DNA of 64,000 nt, taken from the NCBI RefSeq assembly GCF_003290185.1, contig NZ_QNFY01000015.1:62001-126000 (forward strand). Reading direction: 5' to 3'. Shown here piece by piece: positions 40,492 to 48,860 of the stretch. The notes beneath the pieces were generated by a model. That model worked only from the letters and a program-made list of their open reading frames with translations, made no database searches and was not told the DNA's origin. Within the stretch, counting starts at the first letter, position 1. Each line of letters starts with the position of its first letter. The stretch comes from Chryseobacterium lathyri. GTDB taxonomy: Bacteria > Bacteroidota > Bacteroidia > Flavobacteriales > Weeksellaceae. The position numbers and the translations under genes were made by a program.

Positions 40492-42873
40492 TTATCTTGG
40501 AATGTCGGTGTATAAACACATTAACCGATTATACTGAGTGTCAAAAACTTTGTCAATTAAAGTACTGTCTGAATTACTGATTGGTTCAGTTAATACTTCA
40601 ACAGCATCTGTTAAAATGCTTTTTTCACTTGGATAAGTATTTTTGCTTTCTTTCTCGGTTATTGGTACCCATTTACGAAGCAAACAGGATGTGGAAACCC
40701 CTTTTAAGGCTTTATATCCGTCAATTTTAATAAGTTCAAACAATTCACCATGAAGATTTATTCTTTCACGGTGGAACCAATTGGTAACATCTTTGTTATT
40801 AAGCTTAATAAATGTGTTCAATTGTCTTCCATCATTCATGATTGCTAACCTTTGCCAGAAGAACCTTTTTATTAATCCTCTTCCAATTACTTTGGTTCCG
40901 GTGCTACTACCTATTTTTTCATCAGAATAGGAAAGAATAGGATCATTTTCACCGCCGTCCTTATAATTGACCGCAAATAGGAAAGGGTAGTTGTTATATG
41001 TTATAATACTACCGTCATTGTCTTTCATTCTCCAACCTCCAACACCAGAAACAAGACCTTTATAATAGGCTGATTTGGGAGAAAAAACATTTTGAGATTC
41101 TGAACTTGAAGTGTTTGAAATGTTTTCCGGAACCAGGCAAATCATTTGTGGGGTTTCCCCTGTAACATCAGCAAATTCATCCACATTATAATGCATGGTA
41201 GGTGAATAGAAACGGTTTTCGTATTCCTTTTTTTCGGCCTTGAATCTTTCTGAGAATAGATATTTACCACTTGCAAGGGTAATTTTATAACGGTCCTGAA
41301 CTATCTTCAAAGCCCCATCATTTGAATCATCTTTAAATTTAAACACGAATTCACGGGCGTTGTTGTTGTATATTTCAACAAAGCTTTCTTTTGCAATATC
41401 TTCTTTGTCACTCCAATCAATGTAGTCCCCATTGAAATAACCGCCTTTTTTTTGTGATAAATCGTTAGATTCTGAAAATTCATGCGTTGGCTCAATAAGA
41501 ACTATCTTATTAACCGGATCCGTCTGAAAGGAAAGATTGAACAAATCTACTTCACCTCTCAAAAAATCAAGAAATTTATATTTCTGAAGTGGTAAGTATG
41601 AATCAAAGGTAACTTGACCGCCAACCGGTATTTTAAAGTGATCAATCTGATATTCATCAACTTTAAGTGAACACCTAGCAACGGTAGCTGTTTTACTTTC
41701 CTTGATCCTTAATTTAATTTTACAAACAATTTCATCATTTGGGTTTACAAGTGTGGAAAACCATACCGGCACAGTGTCGCTGCCTTCAGTGCTGCCTGCA
41801 GTGGGGGCCTGGTGATCAAAAATTTGATTCTGCTGCATAAGTTGTGTTCCTGAAATAGTTCTTTGGTACCAGAAAACATTGAGTTCAACAATAGACGAGA
41901 AATCAATTTTATAATCATAGAACAACTGCATAGAAAAAGTAACTTCTAAAGGACCATAATGAGGGGTGTTATATTTCCATGTTAGTTCAGTGCCTCCACC
42001 ATGTGCATCAGATCCAGTGAAATCACCTTCAGCAATCGTATTGTTATTGTCGAAACATGGTGTTGGGAAATCCCTTACATTTAAATCAACCCAATCGTCC
42101 ATTTCTTCAAATCTTCGTTCAATGTCACTTTTTGCAAGAAACTTATGAATGTCATATTTGGTTCCTCCGGAAGTTAAAAAGTTGCCGAAAGTCCAGGGAA
42201 GCACCTGTCTACGATAGAAGGAAGAATCTATAAAATCACCTTTGATTCTATAGCCAAACATTTTGAAAGCCCAATAAATAGTGAAGAATTTTGAAATTGA
42301 AGGGCGAAAATTTTTAATATGATAATTTTTATCGTTATTATCCACCAGATCCAATGGGGCTGCATATTTTACCGGTGCAAAAACATACGGAAGATTTTCA
42401 TCCGTTCCATCAAACTGCCAGGAATTTATAATTGTGGATTTATCAAAGGTTAATTCAATCCTTTTCAAAACTTCGTACAATGTCAATTCTTTCATATCAA
42501 TGATCCAGTCACCATTGTTTCCAAAGGCATCAATTTCAAAAGATGTTGTTTTTCCACCGTTACGAAATGATTTTTTTGGAATGGCTTTTCCAATGAATAT
42601 TTCATCCCCATTAGCTTCAATAACAATTCTCCTGATCCCTTTGAAAAATTCGTTAGGCGTTAAGTCTTCAACAGATGTATTGTTGAAGGTGTTTAATATC
42701 TTTTGATTCTTTAAGGTTGCCGGAAGTTTTATTCCGGTTGATTCACTGCTTTTTTTTGCCTGAAAATTTTCTATATCTTCAAGCTGATAATCAATAGCAA
42801 TTGGAAAATCAGAATTTGTGTCAATGTCTAATTCTTCATTGTTCATGGTTAATTTTAAATAATCACTTGCCAT
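40492..42873 (-). CDS. Large tail structural protein (distal tail or baseplate type)
   Basis: 793 aa, soluble, beta-rich with many aromatic residues (YVFAPVKYAAPLDLV, SKFFTIYWAFKMFGYRIKG, QKYKFLDFLRGEVDLFNL). The start (MASDYLKLTMNNEELDI) and internal KGIRRIVIEANGDEIFIGKA look like tail-tip proteins. It lies directly upstream of the tape measure and overlaps the gene before it by one base. A tail-tip or baseplate role comes from position and size; no family is firmly recognised. Confidence 0.65.
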   Translation of the reverse strand: MASDYLKLTMNNEELDIDTNSDFPIAIDYQLEDIENFQAKKSSESTGIKLPATLKNQKILNTFNNTSVEDLTPNEFFKGIRRIVIEANGDEIFIGKAIPKKSFRNGGKTTSFEIDAFGNNGDWIIDMKELTLYEVLKRIELTFDKSTIINSWQFDGTDENLPYVFAPVKYAAPLDLVDNNDKNYHIKNFRPSISKFFTIYWAFKMFGYRIKGDFIDSSFYRRQVLPWTFGNFLTSGGTKYDIHKFLAKSDIERRFEEMDDWVDLNVRDFPTPCFDNNNTIAEGDFTGSDAHGGGTELTWKYNTPHYGPLEVTFSMQLFYDYKIDFSSIVELNVFWYQRTISGTQLMQQNQIFDHQAPTAGSTEGSDTVPVWFSTLVNPNDEIVCKIKLRIKESKTATVARCSLKVDEYQIDHFKIPVGGQVTFDSYLPLQKYKFLDFLRGEVDLFNLSFQTDPVNKIVLIEPTHEFSESNDLSQKKGGYFNGDYIDWSDKEDIAKESFVEIYNNNAREFVFKFKDDSNDGALKIVQDRYKITLASGKYLFSERFKAEKKEYENRFYSPTMHYNVDEFADVTGETPQMICLVPENISNTSSSESQNVFSPKSAYYKGLVSGVGGWRMKDNDGSIITYNNYPFLFAVNYKDGGENDPILSYSDEKIGSSTGTKVIGRGLIKRFFWQRLAIMNDGRQLNTFIKLNNKDVTNWFHRERINLHGELFELIKIDGYKALKGVSTSCLLRKWVPITEKESKNTYPSEKSILTDAVEVLTEPISNSDSTLIDKVFDTQYNRLMCLYTDIPR

Positions 42874-43466
42874 TATCTATGTGTTGAATTATCATTACTC
42901 ATTGAAAACTTGATCTTAACTATATATTCATATCGTCCTTTGTTTTTTTTAGGATTGAATTTCATGTCTGAAATTTCGATTGGAATAAATTCTTTTTCAT
43001 TACTTTCATGGAAACCATTTGGAAGAAGGGTTTCAATCCAAGCAACAGGCGAATCCATCAGTTCTTTAATCCAATATTGATCACTTTCTGAATAGCATCT
43101 TGTTTCAGCTTCAATTGTTTCGTTGGAGGTTATGTTTTGGCGATAACTACCGCCTTTGGTCCTATTTAAAGGGGATTTTTGTGACTTTTTCCAAGTATCG
43201 GATTTGGTTTCATGTTCTTCAATGCTAAGAATGAAGTTTATAGAATCAATTTCACCTAATGAATTGATAAAGTGAATTCTTACCTTATCATCTATGCAAC
43301 AACATCCGTTAATATTTCGTCTGGAAGTTGCAAGAATATTATCCTGGCTGTCTTTAACATAAACAGTCCATTCATCAACTTCACTGAAGTCAATGTTTGG
43401 AAAATATTCTTTAATATTTGGAATGCCTTCCGGAATGTAAAAAACGCTATAATCTATACCTGCCAT
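42873..43466 (-). CDS. Hypothetical tail-region protein
   Basis: 197 aa from the ATG at 43466 (MAGIDYSVFYIPEGIP). The frame runs up to 43583 but would overlap the upstream gene by 107 bp. It is a mixed beta protein with a CCCI motif (NINGCCCIDDKVRIHF) and a C-terminal strand segment (YEYIVKIKFSMSNDN). Position 10 bp after the 575-aa gene and overlapping the 793-aa gene by one base marks it as part of the tail unit. Family not recognised. Confidence 0.6.
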   Translation of the reverse strand: MAGIDYSVFYIPEGIPNIKEYFPNIDFSEVDEWTVYVKDSQDNILATSRRNINGCCCIDDKVRIHFINSLGEIDSINFILSIEEHETKSDTWKKSQKSPLNRTKGGSYRQNITSNETIEAETRCYSESDQYWIKELMDSPVAWIETLLPNGFHESNEKEFIPIEISDMKFNPKKNKGRYEYIVKIKFSMSNDNSTHR

Positions 43467-43476
43467 AATGTTTTTA

Positions 43477-45204
43477 TTAAAGGGTGATTGCTTGGTTATA
43501 ATCTGAATACCATGGGAAGCCAGAATAATACAGGTTGAAAATCTTAATTTCTCCCGATGATGTGTAAATCTTGAATTCTGCAAAGAAACTGTCCGCCCCG
43601 TTCCAGTCCCGTGTTCCTATGTATTTGGAGTTATCCCGGAAGCCGTAAACAAACTGTCTTGTCAAATTGATTGTAGGTGAAGGTGTGGCGAATACATGCG
43701 TTTCATTGGTTTGCCACCAAATGTTTTCCCCGATCGCTCTAAACCTGCAGAAAACTTCAACCTTTGTTATATTAGAACCATCTACTGTTTCCGACTGTAA
43801 ACCGTAAAACTTAACCTGACCAATAAAATGACTGCCAGAATCCGGTTTATAGATCGTAATGAAAAAATCCGGATATCGGTCAACGCTAACCATACTATTA
43901 CCTTTGTAGGTCATTATGTTTGATTCTGCTGTTAGGCCGGGAATATCAGTGACAACAGCTTTGTATTTCTTTATACCAACAGAATCAAGGCTATCAGTAA
44001 AAGTGTTTGTGGTCAAATCTGCTATTAATACAGTCCAAGTAGCACCATTGTCAATGCTTTTCAATATTTTGACATTTGCAATATCATTGTCCGGATCTGC
44101 AGCAAGTACTTCAATCACAGCACTGCAGTTGTTTTGTGAACATAATCTTTCTTCTGTACCTTGATTATCCATCCAACGAAGTGAAATTGTTGGCGGACTG
44201 TTTCTTTCGGTACCAACATTTTCAATAATAGGAAGTTGGCTAAATTCCAATGCGTTACATCTACCAATTATTTCAAAAACAAAATCATAGTAAGCAAATG
44301 GAGTAATAATAATTTGTTCATTCACCGGGGTAGGGTACACAGTGATTTGCGTTGTTGACCAAGGATCATTTGAACCATGTAAACGCCTATAAATTTTTAT
44401 ATCATAAGGTACTGAAGGAAGGTTCACCGGGTTCGTCCATGTAAAAGTAATTGCCTGGCTGTTGTTGGGAATATCCTTTGTGATAGTATATTGTATATTT
44501 GAAAGAATAGGGCAATCTTCAATTATTTCGTTACAAATGTCAATAATGCTTCCAGACTTTGTTTTTGCCTGGACGCATATAGTTTTGGGTCTGTAAGCGG
44601 AAATAATGGGAAAGTGTGAACTGTCGCCTTTACAGATTTTAAATTCTTTTGGCCGTTTGGTTAATGGAAAAGCGTTTCCCCAGGTTCCGGTTTTGTAAGA
44701 TTCAAGAAGCTTATCAAGATCCTGATTTTCTTCATGCTGAATTACTGAATTCAAAACATAAATTTCATTTGAATTTGTTCCAGCACCTTCAACCGGTGGA
44801 GTAGATGAAGTTCCTTGAATGGGGGCCACCTGCTCACTTGCTGAAAAACCGTTTGAATCTGAATAAGCATTTCTGAATTTTACAAATACTTTTTTAATTG
44901 TGTTGTCAAATTCTTCAATTATCTTTCCGTTCATCTTTGGCAGATTGTAACCCATTAATTCTTGAACTGCGTCCTGGATATCAAATTCATATTCCGGATC
45001 CTGATTTTCATCTTTTATGAATTGGGTTCTTGCAAGGGATTTATAATAAACACCGTCAACATAAACATCACAAAAAACGACCGGACATTTATAATTTTGT
45101 GCAGTTGCATTTGGAATTTTGGCCCTACATCTGAAGATTACAGGCCTGTAAACGGAGTTTAAAGAAAATGTTTCTGGCTGATATGTAATAGCGGTTATTG
45201 GCAT
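43477..45204 (-). CDS. Tail protein with Ig/fibronectin-like domains
   Basis: 575 aa. Two beta-sandwich regions are visible: about 205-320 (QAITFTWTNPVNLPSVPYDIKI, a fibronectin III-like pattern) and about 325-440 (RSPPTISLRW-like start, VIEVLAADPDNDIANVKI, YKAVVTDIPGLTAESN, an Ig/cadherin-like pattern). Such domains are common in phage tail and surface proteins and may bind host carbohydrates. It overlaps the 159-aa gene by one base. Confidence 0.6.
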   Translation of the reverse strand: MPITAITYQPETFSLNSVYRPVIFRCRAKIPNATAQNYKCPVVFCDVYVDGVYYKSLARTQFIKDENQDPEYEFDIQDAVQELMGYNLPKMNGKIIEEFDNTIKKVFVKFRNAYSDSNGFSASEQVAPIQGTSSTPPVEGAGTNSNEIYVLNSVIQHEENQDLDKLLESYKTGTWGNAFPLTKRPKEFKICKGDSSHFPIISAYRPKTICVQAKTKSGSIIDICNEIIEDCPILSNIQYTITKDIPNNSQAITFTWTNPVNLPSVPYDIKIYRRLHGSNDPWSTTQITVYPTPVNEQIIITPFAYYDFVFEIIGRCNALEFSQLPIIENVGTERNSPPTISLRWMDNQGTEERLCSQNNCSAVIEVLAADPDNDIANVKILKSIDNGATWTVLIADLTTNTFTDSLDSVGIKKYKAVVTDIPGLTAESNIMTYKGNSMVSVDRYPDFFITIYKPDSGSHFIGQVKFYGLQSETVDGSNITKVEVFCRFRAIGENIWWQTNETHVFATPSPTINLTRQFVYGFRDNSKYIGTRDWNGADSFFAEFKIYTSSGEIKIFNLYYSGFPWYSDYNQAITL

Positions 45205-45683
45205 TATAGTGTTTCAGATTTTTGATTGTTATATAATTCATCAAAAAAAGAATCGGTTCCTTGATCCACAATAGAATCAACTTTTTGCTCATTCTCTCTC
45301 CAAGTGTTTTGAATGAATTTTTTTCGTTCCCCTGTTTTTGAAAATCTTGCTGAAGCCAGTGTTGGCATTCCTTCAGCCCGGTGTCTTTTGTTGGTTAAAA
45401 CTGCAGCTTCCATTGCTTGAATATTATTAAGCCCTCTTAAAATGAAATATTTATATAAATCACGGACATGATCCTTTCCAAATTTTTTTGTTCCATTTTC
45501 AAGATCTTGTGCATAATCAAGGGCGAATCCAAAAAGTTCAGACCTGTTTTTGCCGTCAATAACCCTGGATGAATTCAAAATTGAGTTTTCAAGGGAACCG
45601 GTTAAGCGATGCCCTTGATCTGCCAATTGTTTCACCAACGCATTAGACAATAGATCTTCTACTTTTTGGAGTGTTTGTTTCAT
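45204..45683 (-). CDS. HK97 gp10-like neck or tail-completion protein
   Basis: 159 aa. The first 60 residues (LADQGHRLTGSLENSILNSS) match the pattern of gp10-like minor structural proteins ('..TG.L..S'), followed by FALDYAQDLENGTKKFG and an arginine/lysine-rich end. It overlaps both neighbours (1 and 4 bp), so it is translationally coupled within the tail unit. Confidence 0.6.
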   Translation of the reverse strand: MKQTLQKVEDLLSNALVKQLADQGHRLTGSLENSILNSSRVIDGKNRSELFGFALDYAQDLENGTKKFGKDHVRDLYKYFILRGLNNIQAMEAAVLTNKRHRAEGMPTLASARFSKTGERKKFIQNTWRENEQKVDSIVDQGTDSFFDELYNNQKSETL

Positions 45684-45949
45684 AGTGCATTTAATCTTCT
45701 ATAATCATTCTCCAATTCAACCAAAAAAGGCTTCATTTGGACGAAATTTTTTAAAATGTTTCCTACGCAAATAGGACATGAAGTCATTTCCTTTTCCGGC
45801 TCAATGAATGTGTGCCATATTTTTAAAAGCTTCTGCATATTATCATTGTCCCAAACTGCAATTGCGTTTGATATAATATCCTTTTCGTTAAGAAGAACCT
45901 GGCTTCTTACTTCATCTGGGATTTGTTCTGCTATTCTCTTAATGCTCAT
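45680..45949 (-). CDS. Hypothetical protein with a CPIC motif
   Basis: 89 aa, soluble and helical, with one CxxC pair in TSCPICVG near residue 60. It overlaps the following gene by 4 bp and the preceding one by 11 bp. Not recognised. Confidence 0.55.
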   Translation of the reverse strand: MSIKRIAEQIPDEVRSQVLLNEKDIISNAIAVWDNDNMQKLLKIWHTFIEPEKEMTSCPICVGNILKNFVQMKPFLVELENDYRRLNAL

Positions 45950-46535
45950 GATGTGGGTGTAAATCAGTTGTATTTATTTCAAAACTTTTTAAATCTTCTT
46001 CAGAATAATCTTCCAGATCACAGGCAATAGCAAGATCAATGTCAAATGAAAGTCCTACGCCGGCAAGGTTATCTGCACCAACACCGGAATATCTTTCAAT
46101 AACATCAACAGAAGTGCATTCCCTTATTTCCGTACCGGGAAATTTTGCAATTATCATATTCAGAAACTTCCTGAAATCCTTTGCGCAAACTCCCATATCT
46201 TTCCATGTTTGTTCAATAGTATGTTGGGAAAGATTATTGAATGGATTCCTGTTTTGTGTTCCGTTCGCATCGTTGTGTTGCGTTGTAAGAAATAACAATC
46301 TGCATTTATATTTACTCCAATTTGTGTCAAAATTTGGAAGTTCCACCGGCGGGAACATGATGCAAAGCGGATATTTCTTGCCGTCTTTGATACCTTCCAG
46401 AAAATCCTTCAAAATTTCCCCTGCATTATTTTTGTTCAACTCATCCCCATAGTTAGGACCAGTTACAAACCGGCGCATCACTTTTGATTTTTTAATGATG
46501 TCCCTGTATAGCTGATAAAGATTAAGTTCGTTCAT
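45939..46535 (-). CDS. Possible tail terminator/completion protein
   Basis: 198 aa, mixed alpha-beta. It reads ELNLYQLYRDIIKKSKVMRRF at the start, has a central CIMFPPVELPNFDTNWS and GLSFDIDLAIACDLEDYS near the end, and closes with a histidine-rich tail (DLHPHHEH). Size, context before the gp10-like gene and alpha-beta composition fit tail-terminator proteins; no family is firmly recognised. Confidence 0.5.
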   Translation of the reverse strand: MNELNLYQLYRDIIKKSKVMRRFVTGPNYGDELNKNNAGEILKDFLEGIKDGKKYPLCIMFPPVELPNFDTNWSKYKCRLLFLTTQHNDANGTQNRNPFNNLSQHTIEQTWKDMGVCAKDFRKFLNMIIAKFPGTEIRECTSVDVIERYSGVGADNLAGVGLSFDIDLAIACDLEDYSEEDLKSFEINTTDLHPHHEH

Positions 46536-46801
46536 AATAATCCCATACTTGTTTTAATAAGATTATTGATATGATTAAGTTCTTGTTTAAAATTTTCTTC
46601 AAACTTGACTTCACAGAATAAATATGTTTTTGACAATTCTCTTCTATGTGCCAATGTTAGTTGAATAAATGGCGGATAAAGCTTTATTTCTTCATCACTC
46701 ATACTTGCCCAGAACTCAACGAATGTTTTGAATCTCAATTTTTCTCTGTCTGCTGCTTCTTTAGCACTTGGAAGCTGTATTTCATCAATATTATGACTCA
46801 T
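46532..46801 (-). CDS. Hypothetical protein
   Basis: 89 aa from the ATG at 46801 (MSHNIDEIQLPSAKEA). The frame is open to 46849 but the extra part would overlap the upstream gene by 59 bp. It is helical and charged, with FVEFWASMSDEEIKLYPPFIQL in the middle. It overlaps both neighbours by a few bases. Not recognised. Confidence 0.55.
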   Translation of the reverse strand: MSHNIDEIQLPSAKEAADREKLRFKTFVEFWASMSDEEIKLYPPFIQLTLAHRRELSKTYLFCEVKFEENFKQELNHINNLIKTSMGLL

Positions 46802-46997
46802 TGTCTTCGTTGTTTGGTTTATGCATTTTACTTGTAAGGTGCCAGCCATGGCAATCTTTACAGAAATATGATCTTTTCGGAATGCTATTCCTGTGACTTG
46901 TCCTTTTAATTGAATTCTTTGCGGTGTTTGCCAATTTCTCGGACGGGTAAATTGTTTTTCCGTTGCATTTTACTTCTTCCATAAGTTCAAGTGACAT
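46791..46997 (-). CDS. Small protein with a zinc-ribbon-like motif
   Basis: 68 aa. The central SYFCKDCHGWHLTSK has a CxxCxxxH arrangement that could bind zinc; both flanks are basic. It sits in a run of six very small overlapping genes (46532-47513). Function unknown. Confidence 0.6.
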   Translation of the reverse strand: MSLELMEEVKCNGKTIYPSEKLANTAKNSIKRTSHRNSIPKRSYFCKDCHGWHLTSKMHKPNNEDNES

Positions 46998-47227
46998 TTT
47001 TCTTCTTCAACAAGGCTTTTTTCAATCACCGGACATCCGCAAAATTGACAGGCTTTTGTTTTTTCCTGAATCGCTTCATTCTCCCTAAACTTCAAGAAGG
47101 ATTTTTCAACGGCAAAAGGGCAATCCCGGCACACTTCAAGTCTTTGTTCAGAAAGTTTTTTGATTTTTTCTGACGCCGAAATGTAGGACCGGAACCAACC
47201 TTTTAATATGTGGAAAATCTTGATCAT
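46970..47227 (-). CDS. Small cysteine-rich protein (two CxxC pairs)
   Basis: 85 aa. An N-terminal amphipathic helix (MIKIFHILKGWFRSYISASEKI) is followed by CRDCPFAVE and ACQFCGCPVIEK, two CxxC knuckles about 26 residues apart, then a final cysteine and histidine (EKCHLNLW). Likely a zinc-binding protein. It overlaps the preceding gene by 4 bp (ATGA). Confidence 0.6.
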   Translation of the reverse strand: MIKIFHILKGWFRSYISASEKIKKLSEQRLEVCRDCPFAVEKSFLKFRENEAIQEKTKACQFCGCPVIEKSLVEEEKCHLNLWKK

Positions 47228-47376
47228 TTTTTCTTTCCTAGGAATTTTGTGAATTCAGATAGAGACTTTTCAAAACCTTTCTGACAGCAAAAATTTTGCT
47301 TGTGACTTCCTATCTGTACATTTAAGACAGGCTTATTGTCACATTCTTTTTCTTTACAAACTTGAATAATATTCAT
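47224..47376 (-). CDS. Small cysteine-containing protein, 50 aa
   Basis: Complete frame from ATG at 47376 to TGA at 47224. It reads MNIIQVCKEKECDNKP, then SHKQNFCCQKGF, so four cysteines in two pairs, and ends in lysines. The stop overlaps the next start as ATGA, and its own start overlaps the previous stop as ATGA. This tight fit on both sides supports a real gene. Confidence 0.6.
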   Translation of the reverse strand: MNIIQVCKEKECDNKPVLNVQIGSHKQNFCCQKGFEKSLSEFTKFLGKKK

Positions 47377-47513
47377 AACCAATATCTATCAATTAAAATC
47401 CCTAAACCAATACAAGTAATAGCCATAATTACTATTACAATGCAACCTGTCCCTATCTGGAACCTTGTTTCCTTATCTAATCTGTCAGCCGGAAATTTTG
47501 GTTCTTGCTTCAT
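47373..47513 (-). CDS. Small single-span membrane protein, 46 aa
   Basis: Complete frame from ATG at 47513 to TGA at 47373. A polar start (MKQEPKFPADRLDKETRF) is followed by one hydrophobic helix (TGCIVIVIMAITCIGLGILI) and DRYWL at the end. It overlaps both neighbours by 4 bp (ATGA). In phage late regions such proteins are often lysis accessories, but it lies far from the holin-lysin pair. Confidence 0.6.
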   Translation of the reverse strand: MKQEPKFPADRLDKETRFQIGTGCIVIVIMAITCIGLGILIDRYWL

Positions 47514-48046
47514 AGCGTACAAAGTTTTTTAAGAAGTTCATTTCTTTCCTTCACCCATTCAGCCGGAATAATTTGATTTTCTTGTGAATAACTTTGAATG
47601 GCTTCATTGATAGATTTAACCCTTTGTTCCTGCCAGATCTTTTCAGGCATCAATTCGATTTTTGGTTTATTCAACCTTCCTTCGATTGCTGCAAACCAAT
47701 TAGAATTTAAATTATTGAGAGTTTCAGCAATTTCTAATTCGGAGATCGCTTTAAATAGTGCTGCAGCATTTTCACCTGCAGTAAAACCAGCATTATATGA
47801 TTTTTGTATATCTGTTTTTACAATGGGCACCGCCCTGTAAGGTCCATCTGTCATAGGACATGGAAAACTTCCGGCTTTGGCTTTTACAATTCCGTACATA
47901 TCAAAAATCACTTCATCGTTTGTTGCTTGCCAACCGCCAACCTTGAACCCTAATTCCTTATGTGAACATTTCTGTGCAAATTGATTTGCAAGTGCTTCAG
48001 CAATAGGAAAGCTAATTCCAACGGCAATTAATTTTACTGTCTTCAT
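47510..48046 (-). CDS. Hypothetical protein
   Basis: 178 aa, soluble alpha-beta. The start (MKTVKLIAVGISFPIAEALAN) could be read as a strand followed by a helix; the middle contains FDMYGIVKAKAGSFPCPMTDGPYR. It lies 2 bp after the 149-aa gene. Not recognised. Confidence 0.55.
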   Translation of the reverse strand: MKTVKLIAVGISFPIAEALANQFAQKCSHKELGFKVGGWQATNDEVIFDMYGIVKAKAGSFPCPMTDGPYRAVPIVKTDIQKSYNAGFTAGENAAALFKAISELEIAETLNNLNSNWFAAIEGRLNKPKIELMPEKIWQEQRVKSINEAIQSYSQENQIIPAEWVKERNELLKKLCTL

Positions 48047-48048
48047 GA

Positions 48049-48498
48049 CTATCTTCCTTTAAATGGTGGGATTACTTGTTTTCCGTTATGGTTTTGCTGA
48101 ATATTCAAAGCAGCCTGTGTTTGTATTTTATTCATCAATTTTTGACGGATAGGCATAACCAGTTCATTCCACTTTTCAGATAATTCTTTGACCATCCTAT
48201 TAAATACAATGTATTCAAACATAGTGATGTCTAATTCTTTCGGTGAAAGTTTTGTCAAAGCGTTCAATAAGAATGAGACATTAAAAAGATTGAACTGAAT
48301 TTCATTTTCTGAATAAACAGTTTTTGCAATCTGTTCCAGGATAACAATATCACAATCTAAACTATACAGGGAACTAGAATCCAAAACTTTTTTCCAGATA
48401 GGCGTTAATAGTTCAATGTTTACTTTGCTGATTTCAAAGTTTACAGATTCTAATTCATTTCTGAATAATTTTTCAAAATCTTGCTGTTGTTGATTCAT
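48049..48498 (-). CDS. Hypothetical helical protein, first gene of the tail unit
   Basis: 149 aa, almost entirely helical (QQQQDFEKLFRNELESVNFE, LSEKWNELVMPIRQKLMNK), ending in a basic tail. It is the first gene after the structured-RNA cluster and starts 28 bp downstream of palindrome site 4. Not recognised. Confidence 0.55.
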   Translation of the reverse strand: MNQQQQDFEKLFRNELESVNFEISKVNIELLTPIWKKVLDSSSLYSLDCDIVILEQIAKTVYSENEIQFNLFNVSFLLNALTKLSPKELDITMFEYIVFNRMVKELSEKWNELVMPIRQKLMNKIQTQAALNIQQNHNGKQVIPPFKGR

Positions 48499-48525
48499 TT
48501 TTTAAAATTTATTTGGTTAATAATA

Positions 48526-48542
48526 TTTAACATTGTTACATA
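48526..48542 (-). promoter_or_regulatory. Palindrome site 4
   Basis: On the minus strand TATGTAACAATGTTAAA, matching the prophage palindrome with one weaker arm, 28 bp before the 149-aa gene and 70 bp after the tRNA-Cys gene. Confidence 0.65.
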
Positions 48543-48612
48543 TTTTTAATAAAACCCGACCGACCAAAATCAGCCGGGAAAAAACACATAATGAAAAGAA
48601 AAATTCTTATCG

Positions 48613-48683
48613 AACCGATTACGGGGATCGAACCCGTGTATGTAGTTTTGCAGACTACCTTCTAACCACTCGAACAAATCGGC
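48613..48683 (-). tRNA. Phage tRNA-Cys (GCA)
   Basis: A cloverleaf on the minus strand: acceptor GCCGATT/AATCGGT with one G-T pair, anticodon arm GTAGT-CTGCAAA-ACTAC giving anticodon GCA, T arm ACGGG-TTCGATC-CCCGT, discriminator U. The D arm is weak (three pairs). No CCA is encoded. It is the last element of a structured-RNA cluster in the tail region. 71 nt is short but acceptable. Confidence 0.88.
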
Positions 48684-48689
48684 ATTCAC

Positions 48690-48756
48690 GGGTTCTATTT
48701 ACTTCTACGTTATGCATCACGCCAGTTGATCGGACTGTTTTCCATAAATAGAACCC
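48690..48756 (-). ncRNA. 67-nt structured element closed by a perfect 12-bp stem
   Basis: GGGTTCTATTTA pairs perfectly with TAAATAGAACCC across 43 bases. Inside, CAGT-CCGATCA-ACTG forms a hairpin with a 7-base loop and CGT-GATGCATA-ACG a second hairpin. The size, the closing stem and the two inner arms recall a tRNA without a D arm, but the T loop consensus and U33 are absent. It lies exactly between the tRNA-like gene and tRNA-Cys on the same strand. Confidence 0.5.
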
Positions 48757-48773
48757 TCTCTTTAAAATGTTTG

Positions 48774-48855
48774 TGGAGGTTGTAGGAATCGAACCCACGC
48801 CTTAGGCACTGTTTTGTGTGATCACCCCTGCTCTTCCTAGCTAAGCTAAACCCCC
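48774..48855 (-). ncRNA. tRNA-like sequence with expanded anticodon loop
   Basis: Minus strand: acceptor GGGGGTT/AACCTCC, D arm GCTT/GAGC, a canonical T arm GTGGG-TTCGATT-CCTAC and discriminator A. The segment between D arm and T arm is 31 nt instead of about 23, and no standard 5-bp, 7-base anticodon arm can be drawn. The best stem (GGGGT/GTGCC with a G-G mismatch) leaves a 14-base loop. It may be a decayed tRNA, or an RNA that mimics or baits tRNA enzymes. Confidence 0.6.
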
Positions 48856-48860
48856 GGTTT

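Noticed and set aside
48533..48751. 72-codon plus-strand open frame across the tRNA-Cys gene
   Set aside because: It is antisense to a clear tRNA and a structured element and has no protein-like pattern.
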